The notes beneath the pieces are model-generated. The model made no database searches and had not been told where the DNA came from. It worked only from the letters and a program-made list of their open reading frames with translations. A program made the position numbers and the translations under genes. Positions 38,033-48,882 of a stretch of DNA of 64,000 nt are shown piece by piece. Position 1 is the stretch's first letter; each line of letters begins with the position of its first letter. Source of the DNA: Carya illinoinensis (taxonomy: Eukaryota; Streptophyta; Magnoliopsida; Fagales; Juglandaceae); contig NC_056753.1 in the NCBI RefSeq assembly GCF_018687715.1, positions 14,195,001 through 14,259,000 of the forward strand, written 5' to 3'.

Positions 38033-38220
38033 TTGGGGGGATTTCTCACAAGGTTTTTGACTGGTCCATTACAGATGAGAGGATGTGTGGTTGGAGAAAA
38101 TACGAAGGAAATGGCGTGGGCTAGGGAGTTGTTTTGGTTGAATGCACAAGAAGGTGCACATGTGCCGATTGGTGGGGATTGTGCATTGACATGTCTTTGC
38201 CACTCTATTGATATGTGTTG
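38033..38220. repeat. Satellite monomer M22, first 188 bp, cut by retroelement
   Basis: Satellite runs to GATATGTGTTG at 38220. The expected continuation (GATCAAGG...) is replaced by three unassigned bases and then element sequence. By comparison with M21, about 669 bp of monomer are missing before satellite resumes at 41525. Confidence 0.93.
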
Positions 38221-38223
38221 CAG

Positions 38224-39810
38224 GCTGTACATGTTTTTGAATCCATCATGTATCACTCTCCTATCATACTGCTATGGTCTCCCCAACAATATATGGCCAG
38301 CATGCATAGGCACAACATCACAAAGCACTTCATCTTGATACTTCCCAATGGAAAAAGTAACTAACACTTGTCTATCCACCCTAACCTCCCCACAATCATT
38401 CAACCACTGCAACTTGTATGGTTGAGAGTGTTTCAAGGTAGATAAATTCAATTTTTCAACTAATGTAGTGCTAGCAACATTAGTACAACTCCCCCCATCA
38501 ATTATCATACTACATACCTTGCCATTGACGTGGCATCTAGTATGGAAAATGTTCCCCCTTTGTTGCTCTGCTTCATCCATCTTAATTTGTGTGTTAAGAG
38601 CACGCCTGGCAACAAGGGACTCACCTGTTACGGGGTATTCTACTCCATCATCATCACTAGCATCCTCCAACTCAGGTATCTCATCACGATCATCCTCACT
38701 TGCAGTCATCACCTCCCCATTGTCACGCATAATCATCACACGTTTGTTTGGACATTGAGAAGCGATGTGCCCTGAACCCAAACACTTAAAGCATTTAATA
38801 TCTCTATTTCTAGAAGGTTGGGATGCCAACTTGGGTTTGTTGCTAGTTTCTTCATCGTTTCCTTTAGGTGGTTCTGTCTTTGCCTTTGTTACAGCTCGAT
38901 CATCTTTCTCCCACTTTGGTTTCCAAGGAGTGCTAGAAACTGAAGTGTACTTTGATGTCCCTTTCCTCTTTAATTGCCTCTCCACCTTCATAGCCATGTG
39001 CACCATGTCTTCTATTTCTACATAATGTTGCAACTCAACCACATTGGCTATCTCCCTATTCAAACCACACAAAAATCTAGCCATAGTGGCCTCCCTATCC
39101 TCCTCTACATTCGCCTGTATCATAGCCACCTCCATCTCCTTATGGTAGTCCTCCACACTCCTAGACCCCTGTGTAAGATTTTGTAATTTCTGGTAGAGGT
39201 CCCTATAGTAGTGGCTAGGTACAAATCTCCGCCTCATGAGAGCTTTCAACTCTCCCCATGTCTCGACAAACCTCTCATAATTCCTCCTCCTATTGGTCAC
39301 TAATTGATCCCACCAAATAATAGCATAATCAGTGAACTCAATTACTGCCAACTTCACTTTCTTCTCCTCTGAATAGTTATGACACTCAAAGATCAACTCT
39401 ATTTTCTTCTCCCACTCTAGATAAGCTTCAGGGTCAGTTCTACCTTGGAAAGATGGTATTTTCATTTTGATGCTCTCAAGGTCCCTATCTACTCCATCAC
39501 GACCCCGTGGGTTTCCCCTAAATCCTCTTTCACGCCTGACTCCTCTATGCCTACCCATCCCAACTTCAGAAATTAGATCTTCCTCATCCTCACCATCTCC
39601 TTCATCTTCATACTCATGTTCTCTTCTAGGTTCACGTCTCCTCCTATCTCTCCCACCATGTAAATTTTTAATTACTTCATCTTGTTGATCCATCCTATCT
39701 CTCACTTCCCCTAACATCATGTTCAATCGTTCAAACTGTTGTTGCATAGCCTGCAACATAAAGGAGTTATCTGCCATTCCCTTTGGTGATGAGTCACTTT
39801 TATGAGACAT
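38224..39810 (-). pseudogene. Broken gag-protease frame of the minus-strand CRM-like copy
   Basis: The frame begins at an ATG (complement of 39810-39808) and stays open to a stop at 38272. It holds the gag capsid region, a CCHC zinc knuckle ([14 protein letters not shown]) and a protease-like segment with IIDGGS and HILLGRP. The plus-strand copy has a Trp codon directly after LLGRP. Here that codon is TAG, so the frame ends early, and the DNA match itself ends about 50 bp further on. The protein is otherwise nearly the same as the plus-strand copy. Capsid-forming role is inferred from family; this copy is not expected to give a complete polyprotein. Confidence 0.88.
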
Positions 39811-40694
39811 CGTACGCGCTGCACACAAAAAAAACTATTAGTGGAAAAGACCTCACACGCTCCCTTACATGTTTACACTCGAATAATAGCACTCCATTCT
39901 TGTTTCACTCTTAATTGGCATTTTCCCGATAATGATCTCACACTCTCTTGCCTTTTACCTCAAGAGTTTTCCCACTCAAGTTCTTTCAGAACTAATTGAA
40001 CTATAAATCAAGACAATACAAACCTGTCTTATTCTAACTAGTAATTAGGTCTAAGAAACTCTTAACAAGAAAATACAGAAAGAATAAAATGACACAAGAC
40101 TCAAGGAAATGCTATGAGGGAAAGAGTACTCACAAGACAATATACCAACTATAAAGATATATGCAGCCCCTTTGATGATAAAAAAAAATTCGGATTCCTA
40201 CACCTTTTTTTTTTGTTTTTTCGAATTTTTTTTTCTTTTCTTTTCTTTTCCTTTCCTTTCTTTTCTTTTCTTTTCTATTCTATTCTTTTCTTTTCCTTTC
40301 TTTTCTTTTCTTTTCTTTTCTTTTCTCACTGATTCAATCACAAACAGCAATATTCAATTGTAACAATCAAACAATTGAATTCAAACACATAAAAATTGAC
40401 AAGGAAATAGAAGAGAATCAATGAAACGACACTCCAAGGAATTGACAAACTTAAAGATGCAAGAAACTCTAGAAATTTCCAACCTCTATAAGGTGTAAAT
40501 TTTGGCAGCCCTCAAACAAGCAACTTAGCCAACCAATGTTGATAAACATGAAACCAAAATGATAGAGTAATCTGCCAGCCCTAAGAAAAACGAATTTCTG
40601 CACTTTTTTTTTTTTTTGCAACCCTAGAACAATGAAACCCTGGAATTAAAGATGCAATAGATAAAAGATAGAATTACACCTGATTGGAAACCTT
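39811..40694 (-). other. Untranslated leader of the minus-strand CRM-like copy
   Basis: No coding potential seen. It contains a (TTTTC)n tract at 40229-40326 and a T-run near 40604. It aligns with 42959-43830 of the plus-strand copy in reverse complement. Confidence 0.8.
40229..40326. repeat. (TTTTC)n microsatellite in element leader
   Basis: About 20 imperfect pentamers with a few TCTATTC and CCTTT interruptions. It is the reverse complement of the tract at 43331-43420, so it was inherited with the element, not generated by the satellite. Confidence 0.9.
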
Positions 40695-40707
40695 GCTCTG
40701 ATTACCA
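40695..40707 (-). promoter_or_regulatory. Primer-binding site, minus-strand copy
   Basis: On the minus strand TGGTAATCAGAGC lies three bases after the LTR end. It resembles the usual plant initiator tRNA-Met site TGGTATCAGAGC with one extra A. The plus-strand copy has the same variant, so it is a family trait. Confidence 0.75.
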
Positions 40708-40710
40708 AAA

Positions 40711-41524
40711 TGATGTGAACCCCAATAGACTTGCTTTGAGACCCAACAACAATACTGGAAAAACAACCCCAAGAAAGCCAAACTCAGGTATATGGATGGA
40801 GAATCTAGACCCGATGAGAACTTGTTCAAAGAACCTAGATTATATCAAAATCTGGACCCAATGAAGAACCTGTCTCAAGAATCTAAATTACAAAGGAAGA
40901 ACGCCACAAAGGTTTTGATTTACCTTTGATAAGTTCAGAAGTTCAAGAAGAACAAGAGGAGATAACTCAACTCTCAATGACAATTCCATATAGTCTGCCT
41001 CTCAAATGAGGTTATAAGTGGTTTAAATAGACAATCCCCAAAAACCCTAAGTAAACAATGCGTCGGGTACTGTAGCGTGAACAGTGTCATACGCCGCGCT
41101 ACAGTAACTTCTGAAACCCTAATGAGACATAAAATTATAACTTTCCAAATAAACCCTTAGCCAAAATACAAGGCCTTCTCAAAAATAACCCTAGTCCATT
41201 AGCAATAAGACATACTTGGGCCAAGCATCCTCAAGCCCACTTCTTCTAAACTAATAATAAAATACCGTTAAACAAATTGAAAGCCTTAACAACAATAGGC
41301 CCAATCTTTAAGTCATGTCTTCCATAGCTTGTATCAAGTGGATCAAAACTGGTTGTTTTTCCTTTAAGCCCATCTTGAGTGTTGGGCTCTTCCTAGCTTC
41401 ATCTCAAGTGGATTGCACCAATCCCTGCAGTGCTTCCTTGATCTTCTTGGCTCTTGATCTTGTAATTGGCCCATCTGGAATTTGCAAGCGATCTTTAAGG
41501 ATAGCTCCACCTTGGTTCCCATCA
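40711..41524 (-). repeat. 5' LTR of the minus-strand CRM-like copy (814 bp)
   Basis: On the minus strand it starts TGATGGGAACC and ends TTCACATCA, i.e. TGATG...CATCA. It aligns end to end with the 815-bp LTR at 48379-49193. It meets satellite directly at 41524/41525, which fixes the LTR 5' end. Confidence 0.93.
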
Positions 41525-41746
41525 ATTATGGCTTGCGTCAAACTTTTAAATTAAACAATCAAAACTCACATTCTAAGAAAGTTTTGAGTGATACTTGTAC
41601 CAAGACATGCCATAACTAGAAATTCAACACAAAATATTCAAATGCAAACAATATCTCTCAATTAACCCGATTTTGAATTTCGCATGCCGACCTCATTTAA
41701 ACTCAATCAGAATTCATTCCTATAGCATAATTTAAAACCTAACATA
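41525..41746. repeat. Satellite remnant between the two CRM-like copies (222 bp)
   Basis: Matches monomer positions equal to about 36946-37167 of M21 (ATTATGGCTTGCG... to ...AACCTAACATA). It is flanked on both sides by LTR ends or breaks. About 669 bp of monomer are missing to its left and about 141 bp to its right, compared with M21. Confidence 0.92.
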
Positions 41747-42943
41747 ATATAGCGCGGCGTATGGCACTGTTCACGCTACAGTACTCGACGCATTGTTTAC
41801 TTAAGGTTTTTGGGGATTGTCTATTTAAACCACTTGTAACCTCATTTGAGAGGCAGACTATATGGAATTGTGATTGAGAGTTGAGTTATCTCCTCTTGTT
41901 CTTCTTGAACTTCTGAACTTATCAAAGGTAAATCAAAACCTTTGTGGCGTTCTTCCTTTGTAATCTAGGTTCTTGAGACGGGTTCTTCAATGGGTCTAGA
42001 TTTTGATATAATCTAGGTTCTTTGAACGAGTTCTCATCGGGTCTATGATGTGAACCCCAATCGACTCACTTTGAGACCCAACAACAATATTGGAAAAACA
42101 AACCCAAGAACGCCAAACTCAAGTCTATGGATGGAGAATTTAGACCCGTTGAAATCTCGTTCCAAGAACCTAGATTATATTAAAATCTAGACCCAATGAA
42201 ATCCCGTCTCAAGAACCCAAATTACAAGGAGGAACGCCACAAAGGTTGTGATTTACCTTTGATAAGTTCAAGAGTTCAATTAAGAACACGAGGAGAAAAC
42301 TCACTCACAATGAAAATTCAATAAAAAATGTCTTACCTCTCAAATGAGGCTACAAGTGCCTTAAATAAACAATTCTCAAAACCCTAAAGGAATAGTGCCG
42401 CGGATACTGTAGCGTGAACAGTGCCGCGCTACAGTAACTTCTAAAACCCTAGTTCACATAAATTAATAATTTTCCAAATATGCCCTTGGCCAAAATACAA
42501 GGCCTTCCCAAAAACCCTAGTTCATTAGAAATAAGACATATGGGCTAGACATCTCCCAAGCCCAATTATTCTAGAATAATTCCTTTAACTAATAAAATAA
42601 GTCATTTCAATGAAATAAATAAGTCCATGGTCTTTAATAACAATCGGCTCAAGTCGTGTCTTCCATAGCTTGGATCAAGTGGATCAAAACTGGTTCTCAT
42701 TCTTTCAAGCCCATCATGTGTGTTGGGCTCTTGCTAGTTTCATCCCAATTGGATTGCACCAATTCTTGCATTACTCCCTTAATCTTCGTGGCTCTTAATT
42801 TTGTAATTGATCCTTAAGACTTGATCTGCCTTGGGGCCCATCAGTCTAGATTCTCCATCCATATACCTGAGTTTGGCTTTCTTGGGGTTGTTTTTCCAGT
42901 ATTGTTGTTGGGTCTCAAAGCAAGTCTATTGGGGTTCACATCA
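41747..42943 (+). repeat. 5' LTR of the plus-strand copy, truncated and interrupted
   Basis: Two LTR pieces, 41750-42045 and 42844-42943, together equal positions 48803-49193 of the 3' LTR. The first about 424 bp of LTR are missing: satellite (AACATA) joins LTR at TAGCGCGGCG near 41750. The gap between pieces is a nested solo LTR. By eye I count about 8 substitutions in 391 bp against the 3' LTR, roughly 2%. Confidence 0.9.
42041..42848 (-). mobile_element. Nested solo LTR with 5-bp target duplication GTCTA
   Basis: A 798-bp LTR lies at 42046-42843. On the minus strand it starts TGATGGGCCCC and ends TTCACATCA. It is flanked by GTCTA at 42041-42045 and GTCTA at 42844-42848, while the intact 3' LTR has a single GTCTA at the same place (near 49094). 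There is no internal domain, so it is a solo LTR left by LTR-LTR recombination. Its ends match the CRM-like LTR but its body is clearly diverged, so it belongs to a sister subfamily. It inserted after the host element did. Confidence 0.93.
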
Positions 42944-42945
42944 TT

Positions 42946-42958
42946 TGGTAATCAGAGC
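42946..42958 (+). promoter_or_regulatory. Primer-binding site, plus-strand copy
   Basis: TGGTAATCAGAGC starts two bases after the LTR end at 42943. It is close to the plant initiator tRNA-Met primer site, with one additional A. Confidence 0.75.
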
Positions 42959-43830
42959 AAGATTTCCAATCAGGTGTAATTCTATCTTTTATCTATTGCA
43001 TCTTTTAATTCTAGGGTTTCATTGTTCTAGGGTTGCAAAAAAAAAAAAAAAAGTGCAGAAATTCGTTTTTCCTAGGGCTGGCAGATTACTCTATCATTTT
43101 GGTTTCATGTTTATCAACATTGGTTGGCTAAGTTGCTTGTTTGAGGGCTGCCAAAATTCACACCATATAGAGGTTGAAAATTTCTGGAGTTTCTTACATC
43201 TTTAAGTTTGTCAATTCCTTGGAGTGTCGTTTCACTGATTCTCTTCTATTTCCTTGTCAATTTTTATGTGTTTGAATTCAATTGTTTGATTGTTACAATT
43301 GAATATTGCTGCTTGTGATTGAATCGGTGAGAAAAGAAAAGAAAAGAAAAGAAAAGAAAGGAAAAGAAAAGAATAGAAAAGAAAAGAAAAGAAAGGAAAG
43401 GAAAAGAAAAGAAAAAAAAATTCGAAAAAAAAAAAAAAAGTTCAGGAATCGGAATTTTTTTATCATCAAAGGGGCTGCATATATCTTTATAGTTGGTATA
43501 TTGTCTTGTGAGTACGCTTTCCCTCGTAGCATTTCCTTGAGTCTTGTGTCATTTTATTCTTTCTGTATTTTCTCTTGTTAAGAGTTTCTTGGACCTAATT
43601 ACTAGTTGGAATAAGACAGGTTTGTGTTGTCTTGATTTATAGTTCAATTAGTTCTGAAAGAACTTGAGTGAGAAAACTCTTGAGGTAAAAGGCAAGAGAG
43701 TGTGAGATCATTATCGGGAAAAAGTCAATTAAGAGTGAAACACGAGTGAAGTGCTATTATTCGAGTGTAAACACGTAAGGGAGCGTGTGAGGTCTTTTCC
43801 TCTAATAGTTTTTTTTTGTGTGCAGCGCGT
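42959..43830 (+). other. Untranslated leader of the plus-strand CRM-like copy
   Basis: About 870 bp between the primer site and gag. Holds an A-run near 43037 and the (AAAAG)n tract. No frame here resembles a protein. Lys/Glu-rich frames come from the microsatellite. Confidence 0.8.
43331..43420. repeat. (AAAAG)n microsatellite in element leader
   Basis: About 18 imperfect GAAAA pentamers with GAATA and GAAAG interruptions. Mirror of the tract in the minus-strand copy. Confidence 0.9.
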
Positions 43831-45471
43831 ATGATGTCTCATAAAAGTGACTCATCACCAAAGGGGATGGCAGATAACTCCTTTATGTTGCAGGCTATGC
43901 AACAACAGTTTGAACGATTGAACATGATGTTAGGGGAAGTGAGAGATAGGATGGATCAACAAGATGAAGTAATTAAAAATTTACATGGTGGGAGAGATAG
44001 AAGGAGACGTGAACCTAGAAGAGAACATGAGTATGAAGATGAAGGAGATGGTGAGGATGAGGAAGATCTAATTTCTGAAGTTGGGATGGGTAGGCATAGA
44101 GGAGTCAGGCGTGAAAGAGGATTTAGGGGAAACCCACGGGGTCATGATGGAGTAGATAGGGACCTTGAGAGCATCAAAATGAAAATACCATCTTTCCAAG
44201 GTAGAACTAACCCTGAAGTTTATTTAGAGTGGGAGAAGAAGATAGAGTTGATCTTTGAGTGTCATAACTATTCAGAGGAGAAGAAAGTGAAGTTGGCAGT
44301 AATTGAGTTCACTGATTATGCTATTATTTGGTGGGATCAATTAGTGACCAATAGGAGGAGGAATTATGAGAGGTCTGTCGAGACATGGGGAGAGTTGAAA
44401 GCTCTCATGAGGCGGAGATTTGTACCTAGCCACTACTATAGGGACCTCTACCAGAAATTACAAAATCTTACACAGGGGTCTAGGAGTGTGGAGGACTACC
44501 ATAAGGAGATGGAGGTGGCTATGATACGGGCAAATGTAGAGGAGGATAGGGAGGCCACTATGGCTAGATTTTTGTGTGGTTTGAATAGGGAGATAGCCAA
44601 TGTGGTTGAGTTACAACATTATGTAGAAATAGAAGACATGGTGCACATGGCTATGAAGGTGGAGAGGCAATTAAAGAGGAAAGGGACATCAAGGTACACT
44701 TCAGTTTCTAGCACTCCTTGGAAACCAAAGTGGGAGAAAGATGATCGAGCTGTAACAAAGGCAAAGACAGAACCACCTAAAGGAAACGGTGAAGGAACTA
44801 GCAACAAACCCAAGATGGCATCCCAACCTTCTAGAAATAGAGATATTAAATGCTTTAAGTGTTTAGTTTCAGGGCACATCGCTTCTCAATGTCCAAACAA
44901 ACGTGTGATGATTATGCGTGACAATGGGGAGGTGATGACTGCAAGTGAGGATGATCGTGATGAGATACCTGAGTTGGAGGATGCTAGTGATGATGATGGA
45001 GTAGAATACCCCGTAATAGGTGAGTCCCTTGTTGCCAGGCGTGCTCTCAACACACAAATTAAGATGGATGAAGCAGAGCAACAAAGGGAGAACATTTTCC
45101 ATACTGGATGCCACATCAATGGCAATGTATGTAGTATGATAATCGATGGGGGGAGTTGTACTAATGTTGCTAGCACTACGTTAGTTGAAAAATTGAATTT
45201 ACCTACCTTGAAACACTCTCGACCATACAAGCTGCAGTGGTTGAATGATTGTGCGGAGGTTAGGGTGGATAGACAAGTGTTAGTTACTTTTTCTATTGGA
45301 AAGTATCAAGATGAAGTGCTTTGTGATGTTGTGCCTATGCATGCTGGCCATATATTGTTGGGGAGACCATGGCAGTATGATAGGAGAGTGATACATGATG
45401 GATTCAAAAGCATGTACAGCTTTGTAAAGGAGGGCAAAACAACCAAGCTTGCTCCTTTAACTCCAAGATAG
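43831..45471 (+). CDS. gag: gag-protease frame of CRM-like retrotransposon
   Basis: 546 residues from the ATG at 43831; a second ATG follows at once. The N-terminus is charged and arginine/glutamate rich (residues about 45-110). A retrotransposon gag (capsid) domain spans about 131-290, with YLEWEKK at 131 and WWDQL at 167. A zinc knuckle C341-X2-C344-X4-H349-X4-C354 binds packaged RNA in this family. A retroviral-type aspartic protease segment follows, with IIDGGS at about 437-442 and HILLGRPW further on. DGGS stands where many proteases have D-S/T-G; both copies here share it, so it may be a family state. The frame ends at TAG 45469-45471, before the RT. In related single-frame elements the polyprotein continues, so this stop is probably a mutation. 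The copy at 38224-39810 is its near twin. Confidence 0.88.
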   Translation: MMSHKSDSSPKGMADNSFMLQAMQQQFERLNMMLGEVRDRMDQQDEVIKNLHGGRDRRRREPRREHEYEDEGDGEDEEDLISEVGMGRHRGVRRERGFRGNPRGHDGVDRDLESIKMKIPSFQGRTNPEVYLEWEKKIELIFECHNYSEEKKVKLAVIEFTDYAIIWWDQLVTNRRRNYERSVETWGELKALMRRRFVPSHYYRDLYQKLQNLTQGSRSVEDYHKEMEVAMIRANVEEDREATMARFLCGLNREIANVVELQHYVEIEDMVHMAMKVERQLKRKGTSRYTSVSSTPWKPKWEKDDRAVTKAKTEPPKGNGEGTSNKPKMASQPSRNRDIKCFKCLVSGHIASQCPNKRVMIMRDNGEVMTASEDDRDEIPELEDASDDDGVEYPVIGESLVARRALNTQIKMDEAEQQRENIFHTGCHINGNVCSMIIDGGSCTNVASTTLVEKLNLPTLKHSRPYKLQWLNDCAEVRVDRQVLVTFSIGKYQDEVLCDVVPMHAGHILLGRPWQYDRRVIHDGFKSMYSFVKEGKTTKLAPLTPR

Positions 45472-45549
45472 GTCTATGAGGACCAACTGAAACTAAAAAG
45501 TGAGGTTGCTCAAAAAAGAAAGAGTGAAAATGAGAGTGATAAAAAAAAA
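45472..45549 (+). other. Gag-pro/pol junction with stop and frame change
   Basis: After the TAG at 45469 the gag frame continues with Lys/Glu/Ser-rich codons until a second stop just after an A9 run (45541-45549). The Lys/Glu-rich composition continues past the A-run in the +1 frame, which is the pol frame. Together this indicates a one-base length change in the A-run. The true linker is therefore split across two frames here. The part of the pol-frame translation before 45549 is unlikely to be genuine protein. Confidence 0.75.
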
Positions 45550-48500
45550 GAGTGAAAAAGAGATTGAGCAAAAACGAAAGAGTGAAAAAGAAAAAGAGTC
45601 TGCTAACAGAAAAGGAAAGGCAAAAGTGAGTTTCTATGCAAGAGAGAGTGAGGTTAAGAGAGCTTTCTTAGCAGATCGCTCTATGATTTTTCTTGTCTAT
45701 AAAGAGTCTTATCTTAATCTTGATGAAACTAACCAACCTCTTCCTAGTTTGGCTGTTTCTTTGTTGCAGGAGTTTGAGGATGTATTCCCAGAGGAAATGC
45801 CTAATGAGTTGCCACCCATTAGAGGCATTGAGCACCAGATTGATTTCGCGCCCGGGGCTGCTATTCCAAACCGACCAGCTTATAGAAGTAATCCAGATGA
45901 GACAAAGGAGCTTCAGAGGCAAGTTGAGGATTTGATGAGCAAGGGATACGTGAGGGAAAGCATGAGCCCATGTGCAGTACCAGTGCTTCTAGTGCCTAAG
46001 AAGGATGGGACATGGCGGATGTGCATTGATTGCAAGGTGGTTAATAATATCACGGTAAAGTATCGCCATCCCATTCCTAGATTAGATGATATGCTCGATG
46101 AATTGCATGGCTCATGTATTTTTAGTAAAATTGATCTTAAAAGTGGGTACCATCAAATTAGAATGAAAGAGGGTGATGAATGGAAAACTGCTTTTAAGAC
46201 TAAGTATGGGCTTTATGAATGGTTGGTTATGCCATTTGGACTTACAAATGCGCCCAGTACTTTCATGAGATTAATGAATCATGTCCTACGTGCGTTCATA
46301 GGCAAGTTTGTGGTTGTATACTTTGATGATATCCTAGTGTACAACAAGGACTTAAATGAGCATATTGAGCATTTGAGATATGTGTTTAATGTGTTGAGAT
46401 GTGAAAAGTTGTATGCTAATTTCAAGAAATGTACCTTTTGTATGGAGGAAGTTGTTTTTCTTGGTTATGTTGTTAGTACAAAGGGTATTGAAGTGGATGA
46501 AGAGAAAGTCAAGGCCATTAAGGAGTGGCCAACACCAAAGAGCGTCATTGAGGTAAGAAGCTTTCATGGTTTAGCTAGCTTTTATCGGCGTTTTGTTAAA
46601 GTTTTTAGCACCATTGCTGCACCACTCACTGAAGTCATTAAAAAGAATGTTGGGTTTCAATGGGGGGCTAATCAAGAGAATGCATTTGCCACTATTAAAG
46701 AAAGGTTGTGCTCTTCACCCGTGTTAGCATTACCAGATTTTAACAAAGCTTTTGAGATTGAATGTGATGCCTCAGGAATAGGGATTGGAGCTGTTTTGAT
46801 GCAGGATAGGTGGCCGATTGCTTTCTTCAGTGAGAAGCTAAGTGGGGCATCCCTGAAGTACCCTACTTATGACAAAGAACTTTATGCTCTTGTTCGTGCA
46901 TTAGAGACTTGGCAGCACTACTTGTGGCCTAGGGAATTTGTGATCCACACCGATCATGAATCGTTGAAGCATCTCAAGGGTCAAGGTAAGTTGAATAAGA
47001 GGCATGCTAGATGGATGGAATACATTGAGACCTTTCCATATGTCATCCGTTACAAGCAAGGTAAGGAGAATATTGTTGCTAATGCTTTATCACAGAGGTA
47101 TGTACTTCTTACTTCTATGAGTGCTAAAATGCTTGGATTTAAATATGTGAAAGATATGTATGCCGATGATGTTGACTTTTCTGATGTGTATATGGCATGT
47201 GATAAGGCGGCATTTGGTAAGTTTTACAAGCATGATGGTTACTTGTTTAAAGATGATAAACTGTGTGTACCTAGTTGTTCTATGCGTGAGTTATTGGTGC
47301 GTGAGGCACATGGCGGGGGATTAATGGGACACTTTGGTGTCAAGAAAACCTTAGACATATTGCATGAACATTTCTTTTGGCCTAAGATGAAAAGAGACAT
47401 CAATTGCATTTGTAGCAGGTGCATCACATGTAGAAAGGCCAAATCTAAGGTTTTGCCACATGGGTTATATACACCCTTACCCGTTCCTAGTGAGCCATGG
47501 GTAGACATATCTATGGACTTTGTTTTGGGGCTGCCTAGGACAAAAAGGGGTAGAGATTCTATTTTTGTGGTTGTGGATAGATTTAGCAAGATGGCACATT
47601 TCATTCCATGTCATAAAACAGATGATGCCACAAGCATAGCTGACTTGTTTTTCAAAGAGATAGTGCGACTCCATGGTGTGCCCAGGAGCATTGTTTATGA
47701 TAGGGATGTTAAATTTCTTAGCTACTTTTGGAGGGTGTTGTGGGGAAAATTAGGTACTAAACTCTTATTTTCCACTACTTGTCACCCACAGACTGATGGT
47801 CAGACTGAAGTAGTTAATAGAACTTTAACTCAGCTTTTACGCACTGTTGTTCATAAGAATTTAAAGACTTGGGAGGATTGTTTGCCATTTATAGAGTTTG
47901 CATATAATAGGACCATGCATACTACTACTTCATACTCTCCTTTTGAAATTGTTTATGGTTTTAATCCACTTACTCCTTTAGATTTGATGCCTTTGCCTAT
48001 TGATGGCAGGAGTAGCTTAGATGAACAAAAGAAGGCAGAGTTGGTGAAGTCACTTCATGAGAGGGTACGGCTTCAAATTGCCCAAAAGAATGAAAGGTTT
48101 GCTTCCCAAGCCAATAAAGGGCGACGGCGTGTCATCTTTGAACCAGGAGATTGGGTTTGGGTTCACATGCGCAAAGAAAGATTCCCAGCCCATAGACGGA
48201 CTAAGTTACATCCTCGAGGAGATGGACCTTTCCAAATTCTTGAGAAAATTAATGACAATGCATATAAAGTGGATCTTCCAAGGGAATATAATGTTTCTGC
48301 TACCTTCAATGTTTCTGATCTTTCTCCTTTTGATGTAGGTGAAGATTCGAGGTCGAATCCTTTTGAGGAGAGGGGGAATGATGGGAACCAAGGTGGAGCT
48401 ATCCTTAAAGATCCCTTGCAAATTCCAGATGGGCCAATTACAAGATCAAGAGCCAAGAAAATCAAGGAAGCAATGCAAGGATTGGTGCAATCCACTTGGG

Positions 48501-48595
48501 ATGAAGCTAGGAAGAGCCCAACACTCAAGATGGGCTTAAAGGAAAAACAACCAGTTTTGATCCACTTGATACAAGCTATGGAAGACATGACTTAA
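45500..48595 (+). CDS. pol: pol frame: reverse transcriptase, RNase H, integrase with CR-like tail
   Basis: 1031 codons, open throughout, without its own convincing start; residues are numbered from 45500. RT spans about 120-370 with catalytic YFDD at 274-277. RNase H acids are D423, E460 and D485; the fourth site, in the usual ADALS motif, reads ANALS (N528), which should impair RNA cleavage. The integrase zinc domain has H604, H611, C641 and C644. The integrase core has D673, D734 and E770, with exactly 35 residues between the last two. The C-terminal region carries [19 protein letters not shown] (978-996), which I compare with the CR motif of CRM integrases. Codons from about 960 on lie inside the 3' LTR. 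The enzyme set would copy element RNA and insert the DNA, but this copy is separated from gag-pro by a stop and frame change. Confidence 0.9.
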   Translation: MRLLKKERVKMRVIKKKSEKEIEQKRKSEKEKESANRKGKAKVSFYARESEVKRAFLADRSMIFLVYKESYLNLDETNQPLPSLAVSLLQEFEDVFPEEMPNELPPIRGIEHQIDFAPGAAIPNRPAYRSNPDETKELQRQVEDLMSKGYVRESMSPCAVPVLLVPKKDGTWRMCIDCKVVNNITVKYRHPIPRLDDMLDELHGSCIFSKIDLKSGYHQIRMKEGDEWKTAFKTKYGLYEWLVMPFGLTNAPSTFMRLMNHVLRAFIGKFVVVYFDDILVYNKDLNEHIEHLRYVFNVLRCEKLYANFKKCTFCMEEVVFLGYVVSTKGIEVDEEKVKAIKEWPTPKSVIEVRSFHGLASFYRRFVKVFSTIAAPLTEVIKKNVGFQWGANQENAFATIKERLCSSPVLALPDFNKAFEIECDASGIGIGAVLMQDRWPIAFFSEKLSGASLKYPTYDKELYALVRALETWQHYLWPREFVIHTDHESLKHLKGQGKLNKRHARWMEYIETFPYVIRYKQGKENIVANALSQRYVLLTSMSAKMLGFKYVKDMYADDVDFSDVYMACDKAAFGKFYKHDGYLFKDDKLCVPSCSMRELLVREAHGGGLMGHFGVKKTLDILHEHFFWPKMKRDINCICSRCITCRKAKSKVLPHGLYTPLPVPSEPWVDISMDFVLGLPRTKRGRDSIFVVVDRFSKMAHFIPCHKTDDATSIADLFFKEIVRLHGVPRSIVYDRDVKFLSYFWRVLWGKLGTKLLFSTTCHPQTDGQTEVVNRTLTQLLRTVVHKNLKTWEDCLPFIEFAYNRTMHTTTSYSPFEIVYGFNPLTPLDLMPLPIDGRSSLDEQKKAELVKSLHERVRLQIAQKNERFASQANKGRRRVIFEPGDWVWVHMRKERFPAHRRTKLHPRGDGPFQILEKINDNAYKVDLPREYNVSATFNVSDLSPFDVGEDSRSNPFEERGNDGNQGGAILKDPLQIPDGPITRSRAKKIKEAMQGLVQSTWDEARKSPTLKMGLKEKQPVLIHLIQAMEDMT
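48365..48378 (+). promoter_or_regulatory. Polypurine tract
   Basis: GAGGAGAGGGGGAA directly precedes the 3' LTR start TGATGGG at 48379. It primes plus-strand DNA synthesis in LTR elements. It lies inside the pol coding frame, consistent with the frame running into the LTR. Confidence 0.85.
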
Positions 48596-48799
48596 AGATT
48601 GGGCCTATTGTTGTTAAGGCTTTCAATTTGTTTAACGGTATTTTACTATTAGTTTAGAAGAAGTGGGCTTGAGGATGCTTGGCCCACGTATGTCTTATTT
48701 CTAATGGACTAGGGTTATTTTTGGGAAGGCCTTGTATTTTTGGCCAAGGGTTTATTTGGAAAGTTATAATTTTATGTCTTACTAGGGTTTCAGAAGTAA

Positions 48800-48834
48800 C
48801 TGTAGCGCGGCGTATGGCACTGTTCACGCTACAG
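48800..48834 (+). promoter_or_regulatory. Inverted repeat in LTR U3
   Basis: CTGTAGCG (48800-48807) and CGCTACAG (48827-48834) are perfect inverted repeats around a 19-bp loop, about 40 bp before the TATA-like motif. The arms recur in the minus-strand copy near 41072-41106. The two solo LTRs keep related GC-rich arms (about 42405-42434 and 63054-63085). Could be a hairpin or a transcription factor dyad; function unknown. Confidence 0.6.
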
Positions 48835-48873
48835 TACCCGACGCATTGTTTACTTATGGTTTTTGGGGATTGT

Positions 48874-48882
48874 CTATTTAAA
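48874..48882 (+). promoter_or_regulatory. Probable LTR TATA box
   Basis: CTATTTAAA in mid-LTR, also kept in the 5' LTR near 41820. Position fits a U3 promoter with transcription start shortly downstream. No start site can be proven from sequence. Confidence 0.5.

Larger units (their letters stand above)
1..38220. repeat. Satellite array, left block (M0 to start of M22)
   Basis: Head-to-tail tandem array with a basic period of 1944-1965 bp, plus six monomers of about 1375 bp. The same landmarks recur in every long monomer in the same order: TTGGGGGGATTT, an AT-rich middle, GTGGCCCCAAGAACTC, a TATTTAAAG motif followed by a G-run, and GGGAATGGCG(T/C)AATTAAG. No transposon interrupts this block. 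Open frames inside monomers lack ATG starts and differ between monomers by amino-acid-changing substitutions, so the unit looks non-coding. I do not recognise the satellite family. The right edge is abrupt: at 38220 the monomer stops 188 bp in and retroelement sequence begins. Confidence 0.97.
38224..41524 (-). mobile_element. CRM-like Ty3/gypsy element, truncated minus-strand copy
   Basis: Read on the minus strand, it holds one complete LTR (41524-40711), a primer-binding site, a leader with a pentanucleotide tract, and a gag-protease frame. It stops at 38224 at a point equal to about 45420 of the plus-strand copy. All of pol and the second LTR are absent. No target duplication can be read because one flank is lost. 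It lies head-to-head with the plus-strand copy, separated by 222 bp of satellite. Confidence 0.93.

Noticed and set aside
1..38220. CRISPR array or bacterial repeat
   Set aside because: Repeats are about 2 kb, adjacent without unique spacers, and the inserted elements are plant retrotransposons.
38468..39186. Plus-strand frames opposite the minus-strand gag
   Set aside because: They are antisense shadows of the gag-protease frame, and the same shadows appear opposite the plus-strand copy.
41315..41554. A 79-codon frame at the minus-strand copy's LTR edge
   Set aside because: It is antisense to the pol C-terminus encoded in the LTR and runs over the satellite junction.
43306..43581. Lys/Glu-rich frame near the (AAAAG)n tract
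   Set aside because: Translated microsatellite inside the untranslated leader.
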